Shown here: positions 1 to 4,521 of the stretch, in pieces
Position numbering within the stretch: the stretch's first letter is position 1
Layout: each line of letters begins with the position of its first letter
Origin: Planctomycetaceae bacterium
GTDB taxonomy: Bacteria > Planctomycetota > Planctomycetia > Planctomycetales > Planctomycetaceae
NCBI GenBank assembly: GCA_003503535.1
Contig: DOCI01000242.1
Span: 45,088-51,875 of the forward strand
Length of the DNA stretch: 6,788 nt
Direction of reading: 5' to 3'
Program-made: the position numbers and the translations under genes
The notes under the pieces: model-generated
What the model was told of the DNA's origin: nothing
The model's input: only the letters and a program-made list of their open reading frames with translations
Databases searched by the model: none

Positions 1-12
1 GAACGAAGTGAT

Positions 13-41
13 GGGCGTGGTGAATATGCAAGACCACGCCC
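13..41. repeat. Perfect 9-bp inverted repeat (hairpin)
   Basis: GGGCGTGGT (13-21) is the exact reverse complement of ACCACGCCC (33-41), leaving an 11-base loop. The stem is GC-rich and would be stable as RNA from either strand. Neither side has a T-run, so it is not a standard intrinsic terminator. It may mark the 3' end of a gene lying left of the window. The remaining sequence in 1-127 shows no convincing gene. Confidence 0.5.
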
Positions 42-127
42 TCCACTCTATTCCTGCTTGTATGCAAAGAATATCAGATGCGCACGCCAACTTCATCTGT
101 CCAGAATTATGCTGTCATTAAGGGCAC

Positions 128-161
128 AAAAAAAATCAGCCCCCCAAAGCTGGAGAGCTGA
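128..161 (-). terminator. Intrinsic (rho-independent) terminator of the ferredoxin gene
   Basis: Read on the minus strand, TCAGCTCTCC pairs with GGGGGGCTGA across a six-base loop (AGCTTT). This makes a continuous 10-bp stem with two T-G wobbles, directly followed by eight T residues (plus-strand A-run 128-135). It begins about 30 bases after the ferredoxin stop codon, the expected place, and so defines that transcript as ending here. No comparable T-run follows the stem on the plus strand. Confidence 0.88.
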
Positions 162-192
162 CCTTGCGTGAATTATTGAACTCAAAACCGGC

Positions 193-471
193 TTAACTAT
201 CGGCCAGTGGTTCTTTCTTCTCAGTAATCACAGGAGCATCCTGAGATTTTTCTGCGTTAATCTCGATATAGTTTTTCCATTCGTCAGGGATGTTGTCCTC
301 GTGGAAAATCGCTTCGACGGGACATTCCGGCACGCAGGCTTCGCAATCGATACATTCATCTGGATGAATGTAAAGCATCGTTTCACCTTCATAGAAACAC
401 TCGACCGGGCAGACCACGACGCAGTCTGTATATTTGCAGTTATTACATGGTTCGCAGACGATATGTGGCAT
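193..471 (-). CDS. fdxA: 7Fe ferredoxin ([3Fe-4S][4Fe-4S]), FdxA type
   Basis: Small cytoplasmic electron carrier of 92 residues. The cysteine pattern is that of Azotobacter-type ferredoxin I. C9, C17 and C50 should bind the [3Fe-4S] cluster. C21, C40, C43 and C46 should bind the [4Fe-4S] cluster. C12 and C25 match the two additional cysteines of that family. Family hallmarks [27 protein letters not shown] and CPVEAIF are present, as is the C-terminal INAE...ITEKK region, although the tail is shorter than in Azotobacter FdI. An additional cysteine, C6, lies upstream. I chose the ATG at 471 because GAAGGA sits six bases upstream and homologues begin close to this point; an in-frame start 45 bases further upstream would add an atypical leader. 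It is a single-gene unit ending at the terminator at 128-161. The redox partner cannot be told from context. Confidence 0.95.
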   Translation of the reverse strand: MPHIVCEPCNNCKYTDCVVVCPVECFYEGETMLYIHPDECIDCEACVPECPVEAIFHEDNIPDEWKNYIEINAEKSQDAPVITEKKEPLADS

Positions 472-477
472 GACTGT

Positions 478-483
478 TCCTTC
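478..483 (-). promoter_or_regulatory. Ribosome binding site of the ferredoxin gene
   Basis: GAAGGA on the minus strand lies six bases before the ATG at 471. It decides the start codon: the upstream in-frame alternative at 516 would place this site inside the coding region. Confidence 0.7.
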
Positions 484-777
484 AATGAACAACAGGTCCG
501 TTAAACAATACTTCAAACCCTACTTACGTAAACACTGCAAGGGGTCGGACTTGAGATGATGGGAGTGCAAATGGAACACTCTCTTACTACATCGTTCGTA
601 ATGCTAGTCTCCACTTCAATGGAATTCAAGATGAGCTGGAAGAACTGTACCAACTGACATTCAATCTCAAAAAATGGTTCACTTTCTGCCCATTTTCGCC
701 ACGAATCTGAAGCGAATTTGCGTTCAGGTCGGAGTCTCGCTATAAGCAAGGCATCGATTTATGTTTATGCAATTCCT

Positions 778-816
778 GAGTGAGAAAATCCCGTTTTGAG
801 AATTGGATCCTCACTC
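778..816 (+). promoter_or_regulatory. Possible leader hairpin upstream of the Nramp-like gene
   Basis: GAGTGAG (778-784) pairs exactly with CTCACTC (810-816). Inside it, ATCC (788-791) pairs with GGAT (805-808), giving a two-part stem with a 13-base loop. If translation begins at 858 this structure would lie in the 5' untranslated region, 41 bases before the start codon. It matches no riboswitch I recognise, and such a stem could occur by chance. Confidence 0.25.
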
Positions 817-857
817 TCATATTCCCTTGTCCCTGGCCTTTAGACCACAAACCACCA

Positions 858-2504
858 ATGAAATCAGTCGAAGACCTGCCTCCCGTCGATATCCGTCCTG
901 AATCGTGTATTCGCGATGCTCCTACGACGTTCTGGAAAACCCTGCTCCAGTTAGGTCCTGGATTGATTATTGCGGGCAGCATTGTCGGATCTGGGGAATT
1001 GATTGCAACGACGAAAACCGGAGCACAAGCAGGCATCACACTGCTCTGGCTGATTATTCTCGGCTGTGTGATCAAAGTCTTCGTTCAAATCGAACTGGGT
1101 CGGCACACAATTATTCATGGCCAGACGGCTCTGCAGGCTTTAAATCAGGTCCCCGGTCGTTTTCTCTCGCTGAACTGGATCGTCTGGTTCTGGCTGGCAA
1201 TGATGATTTCCGGAATCGTTCAATTAGGTGGAATTGTCGGCGGCGTTGGCCAGGCAGCCGCGATTGCGATGCCGTTAACGGGCGATTACCGAGCCGCGAT
1301 CGAAATTCCTTCCGAAAAAGAAATCCGCTGGATGCTCGATTGGGAAGAGACTCGAGAAAACGATCCTGAAACGTTCACTTCTTTACCGCAAGGAGAACGG
1401 GAACGGATTCTTGAAGGCGGGAAGCTACTTCGTGAACGTCTTTCTGAACTGGGTGAACGTGGGTCTCAGGCTCTGACCCAGGTTGAAAACAATGAAAAGA
1501 TCATCGACCCCTACACCTACGACGACAAATACTGGGCCCTTGCGGCTGCTTTAATCACCGTCGGCCTGCTTTATAATGGGCGTTACGGGCTGATTCAAAA
1601 TCTGACGACCGTACTGGTCGTGATGTTTACCTTTATCACAATCGGCAACTTTGTCGCCCTGCAGTCGACAGTCGAATGGCATCTCTCCAGCACAGAAATC
1701 CTGAACGGACTTTCCTTCGGACTTCCCAGTGCAACCAAGGATGGAAGAGCACTTGCAACTGCACTCGCGGCATTTGGAATTATCGGTGTCGGAGCAGCGG
1801 AATTGGTTTCGTATCCCTACTGGTGCCTGGAAAAAGGATACGCTTTACATACGGGCCCCCACGATGGCACCGATGCGTGGTACAAACGCGCCAAAGGCTG
1901 GCTCCGCGTGATGCACGTCGATGTTTTTCTTTCGATGATTGTTTACACAGTTGCGACTGTTGCCTTTTATTTAATCGGCGTCGCCGTTCTCTATCGCTTC
2001 GGACGTGACCCGGAAGGGATGCGAATGACGAGCACACTGGCAGAGGCTTACGATCCGATGTTCGGTGAATACGCCTCGTGGATGTTCCTGATTGGTGCAA
2101 TAGCCGTGCTCTACTCGACCTTCCTGGTTGCCAATGCGGGCCACACGCGAACCTATACCGACCTCTTCAAACTCCTGGGCTGGATTCCGCGAGGAGACCG
2201 TGTCAAACACTGGCGTTGCATCTCCACACTCGGCTGCATATTGCCGATCCTCTGCCTGATTATTTTCTGTACAAACATCAAACCCGATGTCGCCGTGCTG
2301 GCAGCGGGCATTATGCAGGCACTATTACTCCCCATGCTGGGAGTTGGTGCGTTGTTCTTCCGTTACTGGCAAACCGAAGACCGATTAAAGCCTTCAATAT
2401 GGTTCGATATCTGCCTGCTCGTCTCCTGCGTCAGTTTCTTCATTACAGGAGCCTGGGGTGCCTATGAAAACTTCGGCTCACTGATCAGCAAGTATTTTAT
2501 GTGA
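858..2504 (+). CDS. Nramp-family (LeuT-fold) metal-ion transporter, non-canonical
   Basis: Inner-membrane transporter of 548 residues with about eleven predicted membrane helices, near residues 32-52, 58-80, 104-138, 225-243, 248-268, 295-322, 354-380, 407-425, 455-472, 477-500 and 514-535. The family is recognised by TM1 [18 protein letters not shown] (33-50) and the GAQAG plus LLWLIILG stretch that follows, which align without gaps to the Nramp TM1-TM2 region. The metal-binding DPGN of TM1 is GSGE here (44-47). The TM6 MPH-type motif is replaced by [13 protein letters not shown] (310-322). The substrate is therefore uncertain: a divalent metal is likely but the ion is unknown. A charged insert of about 80 residues (143-222) separates TM3 and TM4. 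The ATG at 858 was preferred over a GTG at 780 because the added 26 residues look unlike the family and overlap a hairpin; neither start has a clear ribosome site. It is transcribed alone. Confidence 0.85.
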   Translation: MKSVEDLPPVDIRPESCIRDAPTTFWKTLLQLGPGLIIAGSIVGSGELIATTKTGAQAGITLLWLIILGCVIKVFVQIELGRHTIIHGQTALQALNQVPGRFLSLNWIVWFWLAMMISGIVQLGGIVGGVGQAAAIAMPLTGDYRAAIEIPSEKEIRWMLDWEETRENDPETFTSLPQGERERILEGGKLLRERLSELGERGSQALTQVENNEKIIDPYTYDDKYWALAAALITVGLLYNGRYGLIQNLTTVLVVMFTFITIGNFVALQSTVEWHLSSTEILNGLSFGLPSATKDGRALATALAAFGIIGVGAAELVSYPYWCLEKGYALHTGPHDGTDAWYKRAKGWLRVMHVDVFLSMIVYTVATVAFYLIGVAVLYRFGRDPEGMRMTSTLAEAYDPMFGEYASWMFLIGAIAVLYSTFLVANAGHTRTYTDLFKLLGWIPRGDRVKHWRCISTLGCILPILCLIIFCTNIKPDVAVLAAGIMQALLLPMLGVGALFFRYWQTEDRLKPSIWFDICLLVSCVSFFITGAWGAYENFGSLISKYFM

Positions 2505-2514
2505 TGATCAATCC

Positions 2515-2546
2515 GTAGATTGGGTTGGCGGAACGCGTAACCTAAC
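2515..2546 (+). repeat. REP-like palindrome, left copy
   Basis: The unit begins GTAG (2515-2518), then ATTGGGTT (2519-2526) pairs imperfectly with AACCTAAC (2539-2546). It matches the reverse complement of the unit at 2587-2616 at 13 of its first 15 and 11 of its last 12 positions, differing mainly in the loop (two bases longer here). It is the more degenerate copy. Confidence 0.6.
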
Positions 2547-2586
2547 GTCTCCAATTATAAGTTTTCACACTGATCATTTATCATTT

Positions 2587-2616
2587 GTTGGGTTACGCTT
2601 GGCTAACCCAACCTAC
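2587..2616 (-). repeat. REP-like palindrome, right copy
   Basis: GTTGGGTTA (2587-2595) is the perfect reverse complement of TAACCCAAC (2604-2612), with an eight-base loop, and is flanked by CTAC (2613-2616), which is GTAG on the minus strand. It is the better-preserved copy of the pair. Confidence 0.65.
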
Positions 2617-2681
2617 AGCGTGCTTGTAGTCCTAAGAGCCACTTGTCACAATTTTGCTTCATACTCTGCAGAAAATGTGAC

Positions 2682-3617
2682 ATGAATACTCAACGTCGAA
2701 AAGTTGTTATCCAGAAGAATCCGATGTCCGGGTCCGGGTTGCGTGAGCCGCAATTGCAGCGACTGACTCAACGGCTGGAAGAACTGGGATACGCCCCCTG
2801 CGTCTACGGCAATCGCGAAATGATGGCTGAGGACTTAAAGCAGGAAGACTTTCTCGCACAAACCCGGTGTCTCGTCGCAGCTGGTGGAGATGGAACCGTC
2901 GATGATCTGATCAATCGCTTTCCCGGAATTCCATTAACGATTCTGGCAATGGGCACGGAAAATCTACTCGCTAAGCAGTATGAAATTCCACGCAATGGAG
3001 GACTGGTCGCCGAGATGATCGCCGCCGGTCACACTCGCAATATCGATCTCGGACTGGCTGGTCAAAAACGTTTTGCCGTCATGGCCAGTTGTGGTTTCGA
3101 CGCGACGGTTGTTAAAAAAGCTCACGAAGCCCGGCAAGGTCGAATTACAAAACTGCACTACATCCGGCCGATTCTGGAAACAATTTTCCATCGAAAACGC
3201 ATCGAACTGGTTGCAACATCACCCGATCTGCCAAAACCCTTCTCCTGTGAACTGGCCGTGGTTTCGAATGTCTCACGATATGCTTCAAACCTGCCGGTCA
3301 ATCCCGATGCGATTGATAATGACGGTCTGCTCGACATCTGCCTCTTTCGAAACATAACCGCCCTGCGACTCATCCGCCATTCCCTGCAAGGCTTTCTGTC
3401 TGGCGAAATCAATTCCACCAATATTTATCGGTTCAGTACACGAATGGTCAAACTGAATTCTTCAACAGCGGTTCCGATTCAAGCCGATGGTGATCCCATT
3501 GCAGAAACCCCACTCGAATTCCGCGTGCTCCCGAAAGCCCTTGAACTGATCGTTCCTGAAAAAGCTGCGAATTCGAAACTCGAACAATCATTAATCCAAA
3601 ATTTCGCCGCTGAGTGA
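2682..3617 (+). CDS. YegS/DagK-family lipid kinase (diacylglycerol kinase catalytic domain)
   Basis: Soluble or membrane-associated ATP-dependent kinase of 311 residues, the normal size for the bacterial YegS/DgkB/LCB5 family, which phosphorylates diacylglycerol or related lipids. The N-terminal nucleotide-binding domain (about 5-125) holds the opening KVVIQKNPMSGSG (7-19), the catalytic GGDGTV (68-73) and GTENLLAK (91-98), the counterpart of the usual GTGN motif. The C-terminal beta-sandwich domain (about 130-295) has CGFDATVV (137-144), DGLLDICLF (214-222) and QADGDPIAETPLEFRVLP (267-284), all recognisable family signatures. The glycine of GTGN is glutamate (E93), and DD (74-75) replaces the common NE after GGDGT. 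The ATG at 2682 was chosen over a TTG at 2643; it lacks a clear ribosome site. The exact lipid substrate is unknown. It is separated from the upstream transporter by 177 bases containing repeats, so probably has its own promoter. Confidence 0.88.
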   Translation: MNTQRRKVVIQKNPMSGSGLREPQLQRLTQRLEELGYAPCVYGNREMMAEDLKQEDFLAQTRCLVAAGGDGTVDDLINRFPGIPLTILAMGTENLLAKQYEIPRNGGLVAEMIAAGHTRNIDLGLAGQKRFAVMASCGFDATVVKKAHEARQGRITKLHYIRPILETIFHRKRIELVATSPDLPKPFSCELAVVSNVSRYASNLPVNPDAIDNDGLLDICLFRNITALRLIRHSLQGFLSGEINSTNIYRFSTRMVKLNSSTAVPIQADGDPIAETPLEFRVLPKALELIVPEKAANSKLEQSLIQNFAAE

Positions 3618-3636
3618 GGGATCATATTTGTAAACA

Positions 3637-3667
3637 GGTGTAGGTCAGGCACTGCCTGACCTACACC
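3637..3667. repeat. 31-bp near-perfect palindrome, REP-like, between convergent genes
   Basis: Fifteen-base arms (3637-3651 and 3653-3667) are exact reverse complements around a single central C. The core GTCAGGCACTGCCTGAC (3644-3660) is flanked by GTAG on one side and CTAC on the other, so the GTAG-hairpin organisation reads on both strands. It sits 20 bases after the kinase stop codon and downstream of the convergent peroxiredoxin gene, so it may act as a two-way transcript end despite lacking a strong T-run. Positions 3638-3660 recur exactly at 6755-6777. Confidence 0.8.
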
Positions 3668-3703
3668 GTTATCATTATTGCTTACAGTGATTTAAATTAA
3701 AAA

Positions 3704-3769
3704 AACCGCGAATGTCACCAATTCACGAAGAAGAAAAACATCTGCGTAAATCCGTGTTCATCTGCGGTT
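3704..3769. repeat. 66-bp intergenic element with imperfect inverted ends (MITE-like)
   Basis: The ends AACCGCGAATG (3704-3714) and CATCTGCGGTT (3759-3769) are inverted repeats with two mismatches, and the AT-rich flanks (AATTAA at 3695-3700, TTAATT at 3771-3776) extend the symmetry. Inside, CATCTGCG occurs twice as a direct repeat 20 bases apart (3739-3746, 3759-3766). The wording resembles, from memory, a dispersed non-coding repeat common in environmental bacterial genomes. On the minus strand the left end reads GCGGTTTTTTTAATT, so the element may also end peroxiredoxin transcription. Confidence 0.5.
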
Positions 3770-3787
3770 CTTAATTTTATTGCTCAA

Positions 3788-4357
3788 CTATTGCAGTTTA
3801 TTAACCGTTTCAATAATTGTCTTACTGTCTTCTGCGGCTTTAACAGAAGTATCTTTGTAAGCAATCTTGCCATCTTTATCGATCACGAACGTCCAACGGG
3901 AAGCCGTGATGCCTCGTGTCAGCACATGATTGATCCCATCGACTTCTCGTTCGATACTGCCACCCGATTTTGTAGGCACTCCAAACGCCTTCGCGACACT
4001 TCCATCGGTGTCAGCCAGAAGAGTGAAATTCAGGTCGTGAACTTTCTTGAAGAGTTGATGCGATTCAACGGTATCCCCACTCACGCCCACAACTTCCACA
4101 TCGGCGTCGTTCAGTTTGGCCATGTCATCTCGGAAGCCGCAGGCCTGTTTTGTGCAACCGCCGGTCATGTCAGCCGGGTAGAAGTAAACGACAAGAATTT
4201 TTTTGCCGACATGGTCCGTCGACTTCCACTCTTTTCCCTGATCATCCTTGGATGAAAATTTGGGAGCAGCATCGCCAACATTTGGAGCGGCTGCCTGGGC
4301 AAACCCTGAAAAACTAATGAAACCGCTCAAGACCAACGCAGTGACTAATCGAATCAT
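3788..4357 (-). CDS. Secreted BCP/PrxQ-type peroxiredoxin
   Basis: Thiol peroxidase of 189 residues that reduces hydrogen peroxide and organic hydroperoxides. Residues 1-22 form a Sec signal peptide (MIR, a hydrophobic stretch, then AQA before the likely cleavage), so the mature enzyme should act in the periplasm. The peroxidatic motif PADMTGGC (61-68) fits PxxxTxxC with C68. The resolving cysteine C73 lies five residues on, the intramolecular disulfide arrangement of BCP/PrxQ. R154 in SRWTFVID is the conserved active-site arginine. The start has AAAGGA nine bases upstream (4367-4372). The insertion around SGGSIEREVDGINHVLTRG (131-149) is longer than I expect for E. coli BCP. The gene is divergent from the large membrane protein and convergent with the lipid kinase. 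No thioredoxin partner is visible. A role in envelope peroxide defence is inferred. Confidence 0.92.
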   Translation of the reverse strand: MIRLVTALVLSGFISFSGFAQAAAPNVGDAAPKFSSKDDQGKEWKSTDHVGKKILVVYFYPADMTGGCTKQACGFRDDMAKLNDADVEVVGVSGDTVESHQLFKKVHDLNFTLLADTDGSVAKAFGVPTKSGGSIEREVDGINHVLTRGITASRWTFVIDKDGKIAYKDTSVKAAEDSKTIIETVNKLQ

Positions 4358-4521
4358 CGTTCCTGTTCCTTTAGAAATTGTTCCCTCTACAAAACTGATC
4401 TGCAGAGGGAGGATTGAAATTCAGTGAGATTATCACTCTACCATTTCGATTGGGTTCGTTGTAACTTGCAGAGAGGGGACTTGACCAGTTTTCTTCAAAG
4501 ATTTTCCATTCAGGATTCCGA
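4358..4521. promoter_or_regulatory. Divergent promoter region with an inverted repeat
   Basis: This 164-base gap must hold promoters for the peroxiredoxin (leftward) and the membrane protein (rightward). TCCCTCT (4382-4388) and AGAGGGA (4404-4410) are exact 7-base inverted repeats, with two more pairs inside after one mismatch and a nine-base loop. This lies about 25 bases upstream of the peroxiredoxin start, so it could be an operator or a leader hairpin. No convincing -10/-35 pair was identified. Confidence 0.4.
4512..4515 (+). promoter_or_regulatory. Ribosome binding site of the 743-residue protein gene
   Basis: AGGA lies six bases upstream of the ATG at 4522 and supports that start; the first hydrophobic helix then begins within a few residues, as expected for a membrane anchor. 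Confidence 0.5.

Larger units (their letters stand above)
472..857. promoter_or_regulatory. Divergent intergenic region between ferredoxin and Nramp-like genes
   Basis: This 386-base stretch has no convincing gene and must hold promoters for both flanking divergent genes. I could not identify a strong sigma-70 box pair. On the minus strand TTTACG and TATTGT, 16 bases apart near 506-531, are a weak candidate for the ferredoxin promoter. A small palindrome TTACGTAA lies at 524-531. A hairpin with 7-bp arms, one pair being a wobble (561-567 and 577-583, nine-base loop), sits in the middle. A further hairpin lies at 778-816 close to the transporter start. A 78-codon minus-strand frame (513-749) has only a TTG start, no ribosome site and no recognisable motif, so I treat it as chance. 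Confidence 0.45.
2515..2616. mobile_element. REPIN-like pair of inverted GTAG-hairpin repeats
   Basis: Two copies of a roughly 30-base palindromic unit stand in inverted orientation with a 40-base spacer, 102 bases in all, just after the transporter stop codon. Each unit starts, on its own strand, with GTAG and continues directly into a TTGGGTT...AACC(C/T)AAC hairpin. GTAG followed by a hairpin is the known architecture of REP sequences mobilised by RAYT (TnpA-REP) enzymes. Two inverted REPs spaced to about 100 bp is the known REPIN layout. No RAYT gene lies in the window, so mobility is inferred. The stems may also end or protect the transporter transcript. Confidence 0.6.

Noticed and set aside
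1..96. Minus-strand ATG at 96 with a frame open to the window edge
   Set aside because: Only 32 codons are visible, with no ribosome site and no recognisable protein sequence; it cannot be supported from this window.
1..171. Open plus-strand frame from the window edge to a TGA at 169-171
   Set aside because: It runs through the ferredoxin terminator and hairpin, and its translation is low-complexity and basic with no family motif; it is probably chance openness over 56 codons.
513..749. 78-codon minus-strand frame upstream of the ferredoxin gene
   Set aside because: It begins with TTG, has no ribosome site and no motif. It occupies the place where the ferredoxin promoter should be.
780..857. 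N-terminal extension of the transporter from a GTG
   Set aside because: The 26 additional residues do not look like the family N-terminus, overlap a hairpin, and no ribosome site precedes the GTG; the start at 858 fits better, though it also lacks a clear site.
2643..2681. TTG-initiated extension of the lipid kinase
   Set aside because: The 13 additional residues precede the family's normal first beta strand; the ATG at 2682 puts KVVIQKNPMSGSG at the usual distance from the N-terminus.
3618..3787. CRISPR array
   Set aside because: The repeats here are palindromic singletons of different families, not regularly spaced direct repeats with unique spacers, and no cas gene is present.
3791..4255. 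154-codon plus-strand frame antisense to the peroxiredoxin
   Set aside because: It is a shadow of a gene with clear active-site motifs; the translation has no features of a real protein.
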